A DNA stretch of 64,000 nucleotides from Salticus scenicus. Taxonomy: Eukaryota; Arthropoda; Arachnida; Araneae; Salticidae. The notes under the pieces were generated by a model. It did not search any database. It was not told the origin of the DNA and saw only the letters and a program-made list of their open reading frames with translations. Made by a program: the position numbers and the translations under genes. Numbering within the stretch: position 1 is the first letter of the stretch; each line of letters begins with the position of its first letter. The DNA lies in contig OZ005649.1 in the NCBI GenBank assembly GCA_963930645.1, positions 77,429,126 through 77,493,125 on the forward strand. The letters run 5' to 3'. This document shows, in pieces, positions 9,141 through 21,233 of this stretch.

Positions 9141-9487
9141 TGACTACACCCTCATTGTGTCTCGACATTTGCCAGCAACGGTCGTCTAGTCACTATGTCA
9201 CGTAATGTGTTTTCAGCAAGATGTACATTGATGAACACTAGAGTTAGATTTTTCTATAAAAGCCTATGATCTATTCTGATTTCATGAAAACCTACAGTCA
9301 TTTGTCAGACAAAAGTCTTGTTTTGAAAGCCAATAATGTATAAATATCGCTATCCCATCCTGTTTTAAAGGTAATGGGTTTAGACATCAGGAGCTAGTTT
9401 ATGCATGACCTTACAGTAGAAGAAATAAATTCCACTCCCACCCACCCTAATAGATATACTATATATATACTATATATATAGACTGCA

Positions 9488-9496
9488 GCGCCATCT
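9488..9496 (-). promoter_or_regulatory. CTCF-core-like site, copy 2
   Basis: GCGCCATCT beside the TATATATA dyad, in the same setting as 8211. Confidence 0.4.
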
Positions 9497-9627
9497 ACAA
9501 TGATTGGCTAAAGAAATATAGCTTTAGCAGCAAACTTAGAAATATAACTGTAGCAGCCAACTGAGAAATATAACTTTTTGAAATATAACTTTAGAAATAT
9601 AACTGTAGCAGTCAACTGAGAAATATA

Positions 9628-9720
9628 ACTTTAGAAACCAACCAACCAACCTTGAAAAAAAAAAAAAAAAAATTTTTTTTTTTTTTTTTTTTACAGTTGG
9701 TTGGTTGGTTGGTTGATATA
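9628..9720. promoter_or_regulatory. Poly(A)-poly(T) palindrome no. 7
   Basis: AACCAACCAACCTTG and CAGTTGGTTGGTTGG arms around A(n)T(n). A rightward TATATAT (about 9716) leads to CCTCGTTCATCAC. Confidence 0.6.
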
Positions 9721-10769
9721 TATTTGTTTCCTCGTTCATCACTTTACATTTATTAAGATTAGCTTTTCAATTTCATCCTGGCCTTTTCATGTTTTTACCC
9801 AAATGCTAAGTTTCAAAAGTCTCGATAAACTTGAAACAGGTGTGTCTTCTCATTTTAAATGAAACATGTCTATCTTAAATGTGGATCGCTTGGCCATCCA
9901 AGAGGCCTTCATGAAAATTAAAACCGGCTGGGTGTATCTATGACAAAACGTAGCAATTAGATGTTTGAAATCTGACCTTAAAATTTGTCTAAGCTATAGT
10001 AGTCTGTTCAAAAGTATCGTTTAAACGTGGATCAGCTATGCAAGAAGTCATGATAAAACTGAGTCCTGTATCTGAAACAGGTCAAAACGAAGACCTGGCA
10101 ATTGAAAACGGGGCATCTCTTAGCAGGCAAAATTTAAACGAGCTGGGCTATAAACGTAACCATTGAATTGTAAATGCTGGGCCAGCTTAGCAGTAGCAGC
10201 CCATACTGTAAAAATAATATTTACGAGATCTAATGACAAAAGGAATAGCGTAGAAAGACAAATGAAAAGCTTAAAAGTAGCGGCCCTGGGTCCAAATACT
10301 AGTCTATGGCATCATTTTAAAAGAAACCTGTTAATATTGAGCCATCCAAGAGGCCTTGATAGAATCGGCTTACTGAACAAATCTATAGGTGAAATCTGAA
10401 AGACGTAGAGAGTAGCTCTTGTATAGACTATCCACGTTTAAACGATACTTTTGAAAGACTACTATAGCTTAGACAAATTTTAAAGGGATACTGTAAAAGG
10501 TTATAATGGACTCAGTTCAAACATCTAATTGCTACGTTTTGTCATAGATACACCCAGCCGGTTTTAATTTTCATGAAGGCCTCTTGAATGGCCTAGCGAT
10601 CCACATTTAAGATAGACATGTTTCACTTAAAATGAGAAGACACACCTGTTTCAATTTTATCGAGACTTTTGAAACTTAGCATTTGGGTAAAAACATGAAA
10701 AGGCCAGGATGAAATTGAAAAGCTAATCTTAATAAATGAAAAGTGATGAACGAGGAAACAAATATATAT

Positions 10770-10845
10770 CAACCAACCAACCAACCAACTGTAAAAAAAA
10801 AAAAAAAAAAAAAAAATTTTTTTTTTTAGGTTGGTTGGTTGGTTT
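10770..10845. promoter_or_regulatory. Poly(A)-poly(T) palindrome no. 8 (spacer)
   Basis: AACCAACCAACTG and AGGTTGGTTGGTTGG arms around A(n)T(n). A leftward TATATATTTG lies about 10758-10768. Confidence 0.6.
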
Positions 10846-10996
10846 CTAAAGTTATATTTCTAAAGTTATATTTCTCAGTTGACTGCTACAGTTATATTTC
10901 TAAAGTTATATTTCTAAAGTTATATTTCTCAGTTGGCTGCTACAGTTATATTTCTAAGTTGGCTGCTAAAGCTATATTTCTTTAGCCAATCATTGT

Positions 10997-11005
10997 AGAT
11001 GGCGC
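10997..11005 (+). promoter_or_regulatory. CTCF-core-like site, copy 3 (spacer)
   Basis: AGATGGCGC, followed by the TATATATA dyad. Confidence 0.4.
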
Positions 11006-11374
11006 TGCAGTCTATATATATAGTATATATATAGTATATCTATTAGGGTGGGTGGGAGTGGAATTTATTTCTTCTACTGTACGGTCATGCATAAACTAGC
11101 TCCTGATGTCTAAACCCATTTCCTTTAAAACAGGATGGGATAGCGATATTTATACATTATTGGCTTTGAAAACAAGACTTTTGTCTGACAAATGACTGCA
11201 GGTTTTCATGAAATCAGAATAGATCATAGACTTTTATAGAAAAATCTAACTCTCTAGTGTTCATCAATGTACATCTTGCTGAAAACACATTACGAGACAT
11301 AGTGACGAGACGACCATTGCTGGCAAATGTCGAGACACAAAGAGGGTGTAGTCACGTTAGCCATATTATATATA

Positions 11375-11413
11375 GACAAGCTTCAAGGGTGGGCGTGGCA
11401 CCTAAAAAAAAAA

Positions 11414-11451
<38 letters not shown>

Positions 11452-11475
11452 CAAGGTTGGTTGGTTGGTTCATTT
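11375..11475. promoter_or_regulatory. Poly(A)-poly(T) palindrome no. 9 (spacer)
   Basis: GGGTGGGCGTGGCACC lies left of A(n)T(n) and CAAGGTTGGTTGGTTGG lies right. A leftward TATATATA is at about 11371. Confidence 0.6.
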
Positions 11476-12284
11476 CAAGATTGTTGGTTAGTTAGTTTGT
11501 TGGTCATGTGACTTTGAAACTTAACCATTCCTACATATCCACTTTTGAATTTTATAATTTTAAATTTTTACAATATGGGCTGCTACTCTCTACGTCTTTC
11601 AGATTTCAAGCGTACTTATAGATTTGTTCGGTAAGCACTCAGCCGATTCTATCAAGGCCTCTTGGATGGCTCAATGGTTTCTTTTAAAATGATGCCATAG
11701 ACTAGTATTTGGACCCAGGGCCGCTACTTTTAAGCTTTTCATTTGTCTTTCTACGCTATTCCTTTTGTCATTAGATCTCGTAAATATTATTTTTACAGTA
11801 TGGGCTGCTACTGCTAAGCTGGCCCAGCATTTACAATTCAATGGTTACGTTTATAGCCCAGCTCGTTTAAATTTTGCCTGCTAAGAGATGCCCCGTTTTC
11901 AATTGCCAGGTCTTCGTTTTGACCTGTTTCAGATACAGGACTCAGTTTTATCATGACTTCTTGCATAGCTGATCCACGTTTAAACGATACTTTTGAACAG
12001 ACTACTATAGCTTAGACAAATTTTAAGGTCAGATTTCAAACATCTAATTGCTACGTTTTGTCATAGATACACCCAGCCGGTTTTAATTTTCATGAAGGCC
12101 TCTTGGATGGCCAAGCGATCCACATTTAAGATAGACATGTTTCATTTAAAATGAGAAGACACACCTGTTTCAAGTTTATCGAGACTTTTGAAACTTAGCA
12201 TTTGGGTAAAAACATGAAAAGGCCAGGATGAAATTGAAAAGCTAATCTTAATAAATGTAAAGTGATGAACGAGGAAACAAATAT

Positions 12285-12315
12285 ATATCAACCAACCAAC
12301 CAACCAACTGTAAAA

Positions 12316-12366
<51 letters not shown>

Positions 12367-12390
12367 CAAGGTTGGTTGGTTGGTTTCTAA
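12285..12390. promoter_or_regulatory. Poly(A)-TATATA-poly(T) palindrome no. 10
   Basis: This is the only block whose core contains a (TA)n run between the A and T tracts. Mirror partner of no. 7, which lacks it. Confidence 0.6.
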
Positions 12391-12524
12391 AGTTATATTT
12401 CTCAGTTGACTGCTACAGTTATATTTCTAAAGTTATATTTCAAAAAGTTATATTTCTCAGTTGGCTGCTACAGTTATATTTCTAAGTTTGCTGCTAAAGC
12501 TATATTTCTTTAGCCAATCATTGT

Positions 12525-12533
12525 AGATGGCGC
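12525..12533 (+). promoter_or_regulatory. CTCF-core-like site, copy 4
   Basis: AGATGGCGC. Mirror of copy 2. Confidence 0.4.
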
Positions 12534-12889
12534 TGCAGTCTATATATATAGTATATATATAGTATATCTATTAGGGTGGGTGGGAGTGGAATTTATTTCT
12601 TCTACTGTAAGGTCATGCATAAACTAGCTCCTGATGTCTAAACCCATTACCTTTAAAACAGGATGAGATAGCGATATTTATACATTATTGGCTTTCAAAA
12701 CAAGACTTTTGTCTGACAAATGACTGTAGGTTTTTATGAAATCAGAATAGATCATAGGCTTTTATAGAAAAATCTAACTCTAGTGTTCATCAATGTACAT
12801 CTTGCTGAAAACACATTACGTGACATAGTGACTAGACGACCGTTGCTGGCAAATGTCGAGACACAATGAGGGTGTAGTCACGTTAGCCA

Positions 12890-12995
12890 TATTATATATA
12901 GACAAGCTTCAAGGGTGGGCGTGGCACCTGAAAAAAAAAAAAAAAAAAAAAATTTTTTTTTTTTTTTTTTTTTTCAAGGTTGGTTGGTTGGTTCA
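12890..12995. promoter_or_regulatory. Poly(A)-poly(T) palindrome no. 11
   Basis: Mirror of no. 6. A leftward TATATATA and CCTCATTGTGTC leader occur on the minus strand (about 12860-12900). Confidence 0.6.
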
Positions 12996-13674
12996 TTTCA
13001 AGTTTGTTGGTTAGTTAGTTTGTTGGTCATGTGACTTTGAAACTTAACCCTTCCTACATATCCACTTTTGAATTTTATAATTTTAAATTTTTACAATATG
13101 GGCTGCTACTCTCTACGTCTTTCAGATTTAACCTATAGATTTGTTCAGTAAGCCTATTCTATCAAGGCCTCTTGGATGGCTCAATGGTTTCATTTAAAAT
13201 GATGCTATAGACTGGCACGGACTTTTTAAGCTTTTCATTTGTCGCTTTGTCATTGTATCTCGTAAATATTATTTTTACAATGTGGGCTGCTACTGCTAAG
13301 CATGGCCCAGCATTTAAAATTCAATGGTTACGTTTATGGTCCAGCTCGTTTAAATTTTAAATTTTTCCTGCTAAGCGATGCCCCGTTTTCAATTGCCAGG
13401 TCTTCGTTTTGACCTGTTTCAGATACAGGACTCAGTTTTATCATGACCTCTTGCATAGCTGATCCACGTTTAAACGATTCTTTTGAACAGACTACTATAG
13501 CTTAGACAAATTTTAAAGGGAAACTGTAAAAGGTTATGGACTCAGTTCAAACATCTAATTGCTACGTTTTGTCATGGAGCCGGTTTTAATTTTCATGAAG
13601 GCTTCTTGAATGGCCAAGCGATCCATATTTAAGATAGACATGATCAAAATTAACATGTTTCATTCTCGTTGATG

Positions 13675-13828
13675 AAGTTGGCTTCTAAAGCTATATTTCT
13701 CAGTTGGCTTCTAAAGCTATATTTCTCAGTTGGCTTCTAAAGATATATTTCTCAGTTGGCTTCTAAAGCTATATTTCTCAGTTGGCTTCTAAAGTTATAT
13801 TTCTTTAGCCAATTATTGTAGATGGCGC
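13675..13828. repeat. 26-bp tandem repeat x 5 and CTCF-core-like site (right)
   Basis: Mirror of 8211-8362. AGATGGCGC is at 13820-13828. Confidence 0.75.
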
Positions 13829-14209
13829 TGTAGTCTATATATATAGTATATATATAGTATATCTATTAGGGTGGGTGGGAGTGGAATTTATTTCTTCTAC
13901 TGTAAGGTCATGCATAAACTAGCTCCTGATGTCTAAACCCATTTCCTTTAAAACAGGATGGGATAGCGATATTTATACATTATTGGCTTTGAAAACAAGA
14001 CTTTTGTCTGACAAATGACAAAATACTGTAGGTTTTCATGAAATCAGAATAGATCATAGGCTTTTATAGAAAAATCTAACTCTCTAGTGTCCATCAATGT
14101 ACATCTTGCTGAAAACCCATTACGAGACATAGTGACTAGACGACCGTTGCTGGCAAATGTCGAGACACAATGAGGGTGTAGTCACGTTAGCCATATTATA
14201 TATAGACAA

Positions 14210-14245
14210 GATTATCAACCAACCAACCAACTGTGAAAAAAAAAA

Positions 14246-14284
<39 letters not shown>

Positions 14285-14310
14285 CATGTGACCTTGAAAC
14301 TTGACTGGCT
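14210..14310. promoter_or_regulatory. Poly(A)-poly(T) palindrome no. 12
   Basis: Mirror of no. 5, with a much longer T tract than its partner. TGACCTTGA is on the right arm. Confidence 0.6.
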
Positions 14311-14599
14311 ATATTTTCAAGGTCATCTTGCTTAAATTAACTTTATATAAGCAGCTTGAATAATTTCAATCCAGCATAATTTTTTTAGATTGCTACATGA
14401 CGGCTGTTTAATTTTTGGTCTCCAGTTATATCGTATTTGTATGGCTGTTGTCCACTTTGCAAAGGCAAGTTTTAATTTTAGCTAAAGACTATCAGAGGTC
14501 TGATAAACATAAAATGAATGCCTGGCTTTGTTGTGCAATGGCATAATCAAATTTGGTAGAAGCGTAAAACCAAACCCGGTAAGTTTCAAATGTCTCAAG

Positions 14600-14935
14600 A
14601 GAAAAGATATAGAATTAAAATTTTAAACTCAGATCTCTTAAATTTAGCTATCGAGTCTGTATATTTTACCAAGATACATATTTATCTTATAGAGAAGCCA
14701 TATCCCTTAAAAATTAGAATAGGTACAATATTGGTACTCTATCTCTAGCTTAGTCATTAAAATTTTTAAATTTTACAGAAAAAATGTAAATTTTAAACGA
14801 AAAAATTAAAATTTTAAACTCAGATCTCTTAAATTTATCTATAGAGTCTGTATATTTTATCAAGATACAAAATTATATTATAGCTAAGCCATATCCCTTC
14901 AAATTAGAATAGGTACAATATTGGTACTCTATCTC
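14600..14935. repeat. Duplicated ACCAATATTG segment (right)
   Basis: Mirror of 7111-7440. Confidence 0.6.
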
Positions 14936-15200
14936 ATGGTCGTTAGGACCGGTCCGAATGTTCTTTCAAAGATGCGGGTGGGAATCATTTTTATATCGCT
15001 GCCGAGCGATTATAAGCTAGTATTGGCTACATTGGCACTTTGACGAACCAAACTCTTAGATCAGAGATATTTAAGCTGGCTTATCAAGGTCCCAATGGAG
15101 TTTATTAGTGGAGCATCCAAATTAAACATTTAACAGAAATAATATTGAATTGGGTGCTGCCCGTGTCCAAAAATTTCAAGTCTTGTGAAGAACCCACTGA

Positions 15201-15350
15201 GTGCATCTGATCAACGGTAGAACGACGTATTTCGAGCTTGGCAAACAAACTGAACTAAATTATAAGATATTTGGCATCGTGGGAAACGTGCAGGTTGTAG
15301 CAAGACTGTTGCGACATACGACAAGCCGAAACTCGAAATCAGCGAGATGA
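15201..15350 (+). pseudogene. Possible decayed ORF before hairpin (right copy)
   Basis: An open frame of 49 codons with no ATG ends at TGA, 30 nt before the hairpin. It contains Tyr-Phe-Glu-Leu-Gly and Tyr-Lys-Ile-Phe-Gly-Ile, which faintly resemble parts of gene D. Treat it as a remnant at best. Confidence 0.25.
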
Positions 15351-15380
15351 AACTCTTTACGAGACCCTATAATTGAGTAT

Positions 15381-15481
15381 GAAATAAAATATATTTTTTA
15401 TCTGTATTTAAACATGCAGACATTTCCGCGAAGCGGAAATGTCTGCATGTATAAATACAGATAAAAAATATATTTTATTTC
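15381..15481. terminator. Near-perfect 50-bp-arm hairpin (right copy)
   Basis: Mirror of 6568-6668, centre TTCCGCGAAGCGGAA. Confidence 0.65.
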
Positions 15482-15654
15482 TAATATTTAATTTAATTTA
15501 TTTTATTATATTCTATAAAACCCATGATATCATTCTGATTTCATGAAAACGTACATCTTACTTAAAATACATTACGAGGCATAGTGACTAGACGACCGTT
15601 GCTGGCAAATGTCGAGACACAATGAGGTTATGGTTATGTTAGCCATATTAAATA

Positions 15655-15697
15655 TAGACAAGCTTCAAGGTCACACGAAACAAGCTTCAAGGTCACA

Positions 15698-15734
<37 letters not shown>

Positions 15735-15785
15735 TTTTTTTTTCGTGTGACCTTGAAGCTTGTTTCATGTGACCTTGAAACTTGA
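15655..15785. promoter_or_regulatory. Poly(A)-poly(T) palindrome with doubled TCAAGGTCA arms, no. 13
   Basis: Mirror of no. 4. The CA-repeat on the inner left edge has a different length than its partner. Confidence 0.65.
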
Positions 15786-16514
15786 TTGTCTATATATAAT
15801 TATTTATTTGTCCCTTCCTTAATCTGTAGTCCATTTGGTTAATACTATTTTCCTAATTACGTTTCATTTGTCATGTTTCATTGGTCATGCTACTCAACGA
15901 ATGGTTAATACCATTTGCATAATTACATTTGACAGCGTCCATTGCTACATTTGTCGTGACAACTCTCAGCAATATGAATTTTATAGAGACCTCTTGTTAA
16001 AATTTTCTCTCTACGCAACAATGTTTATATTAGCCAGTTTGAAATTTTACGCCTGCCGTCCGTTTTCAAGGGTCCTGCTAAGCGATATGTCTTCATTTTG
16101 ACATGACAAATAAAACCTGTTTCAGATTCACTTGACTCAATTTTATCATAGCCTCTTGCATAGCTGAAGCCAGATTCATGTTAAACGATACCTTTGAACG
16201 GTCAAAATCGAAAGACTGCCTGATAAATACTATATCTGATAAATTTTATAACTTATTTTTTTACAATATTGGTAGCATTTAAAAAACTGGGCCATCGTCA
16301 AGATAAGCTTATCAAATCTGATAAAATTTTATAAGTTATTTTTTTACAATACCAATGTTGGTAGCAACATTTTACGGACCCGACTGAACTTGGTAATTTG
16401 TTACAGTTGGTCAGGCAGAATTGAAAAATCTCTTTTTGAAAGTTTTCCTGGCAATTAGAAAATTCAATTTCCAAGAGTGAAACCCCCGTGAATAGGAATG
16501 TCATCTACATTTGA

Positions 16515-17135
16515 CCTGGATAAAATGTCAAAATTAAATTTATCATTAAAATTTACTAAACCTTTCCAACGAAACCCTAAATCTTTTCCCCAATTTATTA
16601 TAACTTTTGTCTTTATTCCATTTCCTTGAAAATTGAAGCCAGATAACGAACTTACATTTTGACTCAAGATAATATTGAACTTAAAATTTAAAATTAAATA
16701 TTACTAAACCTTTCCAACGAAACCCTAAAGGTTTTACCAATTTACTTTTAACTTTTGTATTTCTTCCATTCTATTGTATCTTTTAACCCTCCATTGGCTG
16801 ATAATATTTTACGCCACGCTATGGTATTGACCTCGATAAAATGTCAACATTAAATTTAACATTAAAATTTACTAAACCTTTCCAACGAAACCCTAAATCT
16901 TTCCCCCAATTTATTATAACTTTTGTCTTTATTCCATTTCATTGAAGCCAGATAACGAACTTACATTTTGACTCAAGATAATATTGAGCTTAAAATTTAA
17001 AATTAAATATTACTAAACCTTTCCAACGAAACCCTAAAGGTTTTACCAATTTATTTTTAACTTTTGTATTTCTTCCATTCTATTGTATCTTTTAACCCTC
17101 CATTGGCTGATAATATTTTACGCCACGCTATGGTA
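16515..17135. repeat. Tandem duplication, about 300 bp x 2 (right)
   Basis: Mirror of 4925-5545. Confidence 0.7.
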
Positions 17136-17564
17136 TCGTTTAACGTGACCCTCTATGGTATCTTTTAAGATGACTCACAATAGATTTTGAACGTTTCTCA
17201 GCGCTACGGTATCTGTTAACGTGAATCCCTTGCATTTAATTCAATTTAGCTTGTCGCTCAAACGTGGATCAGCTATGCAAGAGGCCATGATAAAATTGAG
17301 TCAGGTGCCATGTTAAAACGAAGACATATCGCTTAGCAAGAATCTTGAAAACGAAGACATATCGCTTAGCACGTAAAAATTTAAAATGGAGATAAAATTG
17401 AAACGGGCTGAGGGTTATCTGAAACAGGAGCTGGGCCATAAAACTTTAAATGTAATTTTGAAAATAGAAAGATAAAACGCGTGGACTTTGAAAAAAATTT
17501 CACAGTCAGTTTGAAATGGCCAACTTTGAAAAAAAAAAGAAAGGTACGTTAGCAATAGACGAGC

Positions 17565-17577
17565 CACGCTCAAGGTC

Positions 17578-17617
<40 letters not shown>

Positions 17618-17690
17618 TTGAAATTTTTTTTTTTTTTTTTTTTTTTGTGTGACCTTGAAGCTTGACTCGTGTGACCTTGACGGGTTATAT
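17565..17690. promoter_or_regulatory. Poly(A)-poly(T) palindrome with TCAAGGTCA arms, no. 14
   Basis: Mirror of no. 3, with longer A and T runs than the left copy. Confidence 0.6.
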
Positions 17691-18439
17691 ATCTTTCAGA
17701 TTTCAAGCGTACATATCAATTTGTCGTGATACCTGTTTCAGGATAGCACTCAGCCGGTTTCAATTTTCATGAGGGTTTCTTGGATGGCCAAGTGATCCAC
17801 GTTTAAGACGATCAATATTAACAGGTTTCATTTAAAATGAGAAGGCCCTAGCATTTGGATTGAATAATGTTTCAGATACACCTGTTTCAATTTTATAGCA
17901 TCTGGACAAAACTCGAAAAAGGTCAGGATTAAATTGAAAAGCTAATCTTGATACTAATTTCCTAATTACGTTTCAATTTTCATTTGTCATGCTACTCAAC
18001 GAATGGTTAATACTATTTTCATAATTACATTTAAATTTTCCAGCGTTCATTGCTACATTTGTCGTGACAACTCTCAGCAATTTAAATTTTATAGAGACCT
18101 CTAGTTAAATTTTAACGGATTCTCTCTACGCAACAATTGTTTCAGGTTTTGATTAGTTTGTTTCGGGATGCACTCAGCTTGACTCATGAAGACTTCTTGG
18201 ATGGCCAAGCGATCCAAGTTTAAGATCGACACGACGACTGTGCCACGATCAAAATTAACAGGTTTCATTTAAAATGGGAAGATCTAGCATTTGGACACGA
18301 TTGGATGGAATCCTGTTTCAGATACAGGTTCAAATTTATCATATTTGTCATTACGAGACATAATGACTAGACAACCGTTGCGGACAAATGTTGAGAGACA
18401 ATGAGAGTGTGGAGGCAAATAGATAATTATATATAGCCA

Positions 18440-18532
18440 GTCAAACCAACCAACCTTAAAAAAAAAAAAAAAAAAATTTTTTTTTTTTTTTTTTTTTTCA
18501 AGGTTGGTTGGTTGGTTGATATATATATCTTT
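18440..18532. promoter_or_regulatory. Poly(A)-poly(T) palindrome no. 15
   Basis: Mirror of no. 2. Outward TATA boxes on both sides (about 18430 and 18519). Confidence 0.65.
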
Positions 18533-18914
18533 TCCTCGTTCATCAAGATTCGCTTTTCAATTGTCATGACCAAACGATTGGTTACTAAAGTTTTTTTGGA
18601 TCTCTATCATTGGATCTCGTTAAAACTATTTTCATAATTACGTTTAAATTTTTACAATATGAGCTGCTAATCTCTACGCGTTCAGTTTTTCTGGCTCAGC
18701 ATCTCAATTTAAAAGCTACATTTGTCCCGTTTCAATTTTATCGAGGTTAAATTTTTATGGATAATGTTGGCTGTCCCGTTTGCAGGTCCAATCGATAGGA
18801 TGGCATAGCTGAAGCCGCTTTAAGCGATTCTTTTGAACGGCTTAGACAATTTTCATTTGTCTACTCATAAAATTTATAAGTTATTTTTTTTACAAATCCA
18901 ATATTGGTAGGAGA

Positions 18915-19012
18915 TAGATTTAAAAAAAATGGGTCAAACGAGGCTTCCATCGTCAAGATAAGTCATAATGACAAATCTGACATGAGGAAGCCTCGTTTGA
19001 CCCAAATTTTTT
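18915..19012 (-). terminator. 3' hairpin and CCAATATTGG element of gene B (right)
   Basis: Mirror of 3050-3164. CCAATATTGG is at about 18898-18907. Confidence 0.75.
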
Positions 19013-19027
19013 AAATTTTTAATATTT

Positions 19028-20368
19028 TTAGAGTGATATGTAATTTGGCTGTTTGGACTCATCTATTATATATTCTAGAGTGCCAGGTGTCAGGAGATCT
19101 TTCATCATAGAGTCTAGTAGTAGCTGATCTGGCATGGGAGAGCATACTATATTATTAAGATCTTCAGGTACCGCTGGGCTTTGAATAGGCCATTCACTAT
19201 GAAATCCTGGATTTTCAACAAAAGGTATTGAATGTTCAATAGGTGCAGGCTCTGGATTTGCAATAGGTGCAGGCTCTGGTTCTCTAGTTTCAGGCTCTGT
19301 ATTTGTTGCAGTGTCCTTGAAAGTGAGCTTAGCTTTCTTTAAACGCTTGGGATTCTTTTCGGCCTTACGTTTTACCGATGCAGTTCTCATATCCATTCCA
19401 GGTAGATCAGGCCCGTAGGTACGTACGAAGTTGTTTTTAAGGGGATCTTTCAATACTTTCCAGATTTGAGAGTTATATTGTTCTGCATAATTTGTAGTGA
19501 CCACGGTTATTGTTTTGTCCAATACAACAGGGGGGTTCGTCGGCAAATAGATTTCTGGCAAATCGGTTTCTGGCTCTGGCTCTTGGGATGGTTCTTGGGA
19601 TGGTTCTGGCTCTGAGATTGGAGCTGTTTGAATATATTGAGAGGGTGGCTCGTCATCATCATCCATATGAGGTATCATAGGTGTTGGCACAGATACCTCA
19701 TACATCCCATCTATTTTCGTGATTCTTTCTACCAACGGATTTTTTACCTTGAAACCCAGCTTCAAGCTCTCCCGCACAACATGTAGACTGAAGAAATTCT
19801 TTTGGGTCGTAAATAAAATATAGGTAGTGCCAGCAGGTATCTTGTAGCTCGAGCGAGCAATCAATATGAACCTTTCGTAGAAGTGAAGCTTGTCCCCTGA
19901 GAAATATCTGCTGTCAGATCTCACTCGTGTCTCGTTGGGGGGTCTCACATAGAATAACAATGGTGCGTCCAACGTCTGGATAATATGGGCGCATCCTTGC
20001 CCAACCGTTCTCTGTCCAAACGTGAAATGACCTTTCACCAGAAATTGGTTATGGGGACACTTGAAACCAATTCTCATATCAGCGTTGACTCTGTTGGCTT
20101 CGCTGGGGGGTCTTTTGAATCTGTTCATAACAGTGATCCATTTTATGTCTTGAGGTCTCAGCGGATAGATTGTCTTGGTCTCTCTGCCATTTGCTGGAAT
20201 CGTATTCAGGATCTTGTCCGTCAGAGTACGTTTTTTAAACGAAATTTTATGATCAGGTGTCAGATGTAGGCAGAACATATGGACTTCTCCCATCATCGTT
20301 TGGAAATGAGGATATTTCTTCAGCTTCTTGACAGAAGTCGAAAGAATTTTCGGAAAAGGTTCAGTCAT
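19028..20368 (-). CDS. Gene B: nuclear, transcription-regulator-like protein (right copy)
   Basis: 446 aa, start ATG at 20368 on the minus strand. It matches the left copy except for three residues in the translation: Ile to Asn and Ala to Thr close together in the N-terminal domain, and Glu to Gln just after the acidic stretch. It is otherwise the same protein: N-terminal domain, acidic/Glu-Pro linker, bipartite basic signal at 333-350, Glu-Pro repeat and acidic tail. Its frame is fully open, so both copies could be expressed. Promoter and hairpin are mirrored intact. Confidence 0.75.
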   Translation of the reverse strand: MTEPFPKILSTSVKKLKKYPHFQTMMGEVHMFCLHLTPDHKISFKKRTLTDKILNTIPANGRETKTIYPLRPQDIKWITVMNRFKRPPSEANRVNADMRIGFKCPHNQFLVKGHFTFGQRTVGQGCAHIIQTLDAPLLFYVRPPNETRVRSDSRYFSGDKLHFYERFILIARSSYKIPAGTTYILFTTQKNFFSLHVVRESLKLGFKVKNPLVERITKIDGMYEVSVPTPMIPHMDDDDEPPSQYIQTAPISEPEPSQEPSQEPEPETDLPEIYLPTNPPVVLDKTITVVTTNYAEQYNSQIWKVLKDPLKNNFVRTYGPDLPGMDMRTASVKRKAEKNPKRLKKAKLTFKDTATNTEPETREPEPAPIANPEPAPIEHSIPFVENPGFHSEWPIQSPAVPEDLNNIVCSPMPDQLLLDSMMKDLLTPGTLEYIIDESKQPNYISL

Positions 20369-20459
20369 TCCGAAAAGGTTATGAAGAGCGTTAGCCGCTT
20401 TAAGTTTCTTCACAGAGCATTGATGCTTTTACATGTTAGCAGTTCAAGCTCCGAAGAGA

Positions 20460-20705
20460 GAATGACTATTCGATCGAATGGCAGAGCTTATATAGTCGAT
20501 CTGAAGGCAGGATGTTGCATAACTCATTTTCTACGAAAACAGGATAAGATAAGGCTATTTATAGAATTATTGTCGCTGAACGCGAAAACAGGATATTGCA
20601 TAACTCATTTGCTACGGAAACAGGATGCGGTAAAGATTTTTATAGACGCTGAAACAAATAAGCATTGCTGGACAATGATAGTGTAGATACTTTAGCATGA
20701 TATAT
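20460..20705 (-). promoter_or_regulatory. Promoter region of gene B (right)
   Basis: Mirror of 1354-1602: the proximal TATA/TCATTC pair, two CATAACTCATTT repeats and the distal TATATATA with TCATTG. Confidence 0.65.
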
Positions 20706-20724
20706 ATAGGTTATCTAGAGTCAA

Positions 20725-20815
20725 TCAACTAATCAACCAACCTTGAAAAAAAAAAAAAAAAAAAAAATTTTTTTTTTTTTTTTTTTAAGGTTGGGTGATT
20801 GGTTGATTGACATTA
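20725..20815. promoter_or_regulatory. Poly(A)-poly(T) palindrome no. 16
   Basis: Mirror of no. 1. Confidence 0.65.
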
Positions 20816-21129
20816 GCTAACATATATATATCATGCTAAAGTGTCTTTGGTTGATTTTATATTTCTATAATTTTTTCAAGATACTATTTTTTTGGGACTT
20901 TGCCATTTTTCACCAATCTGGAAAATTTTTCAAAATTTATCATTTCGATTTTATAGTTTTTGATTTCAAAATAATATTTTTTTGCCAATCTTGAAATTTT
21001 TTTAAGTTGGTTGATAATAGTTTATATATAAATTTATATCTCAGGGACTTCAGTTATAAATGTATCCATTCAAAATCTTAAGTATCCATTCAAAATCTTA
21101 AAGTACAAATCGGTACGCATCCAATATTG

Positions 21130-21222
21130 GCAATATAATTGTTACAAAAAAAACGGGTCGAACGAAGTGTCAAAGACAGGAATCTGCCATGAGACACTTC
21201 GTTCGGCCCAATTTTTTTATAA
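21130..21222 (-). terminator. 3' hairpin and CCAATATTGG element of gene A (right)
   Basis: Mirror of 841-950. Confidence 0.75.
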
Positions 21223-21233
21223 ATCGTTTGGGT

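Larger units (their letters stand above)
1..10416. repeat. Left arm of giant inverted repeat
   Basis: This arm is the near-exact reverse complement of 11580-22058. Matching landmarks keep a coordinate sum of about 22000-22060 along the whole arm, including genes A and B, their hairpins, the 50-bp hairpin at 6568 and the 26-bp tandem repeats. Differences are mostly length changes in poly(A)/poly(T) tracts plus scattered substitutions. Three amino-acid changes separate the two copies of gene B. The window opens inside this arm, in the 5' leader of gene A, so the palindrome may extend further left. Confidence 0.93.
10417..11579. repeat. Central spacer of giant palindrome, an extra 1.5-kb module copy
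   Basis: This stretch does not pair across the palindrome centre. It is a direct-orientation copy of roughly 11975-13110. It holds a CTCF-core-like site, a TATA-rich segment, two poly(A)/poly(T) palindromes and the leader segment seen elsewhere. With the arms this gives three modules in one orientation and two in the other. The break between left arm and spacer is at the sequence GTAGC near 10416, and its partner is GCTAC near 11580. Confidence 0.8.

Noticed and set aside
3540..12400. AACC/GGTT repeats as possible telomeric DNA
   Set aside because: The unit is TTGG, not the arthropod TTAGG, runs are three to four units, and they occur only as palindrome arms.
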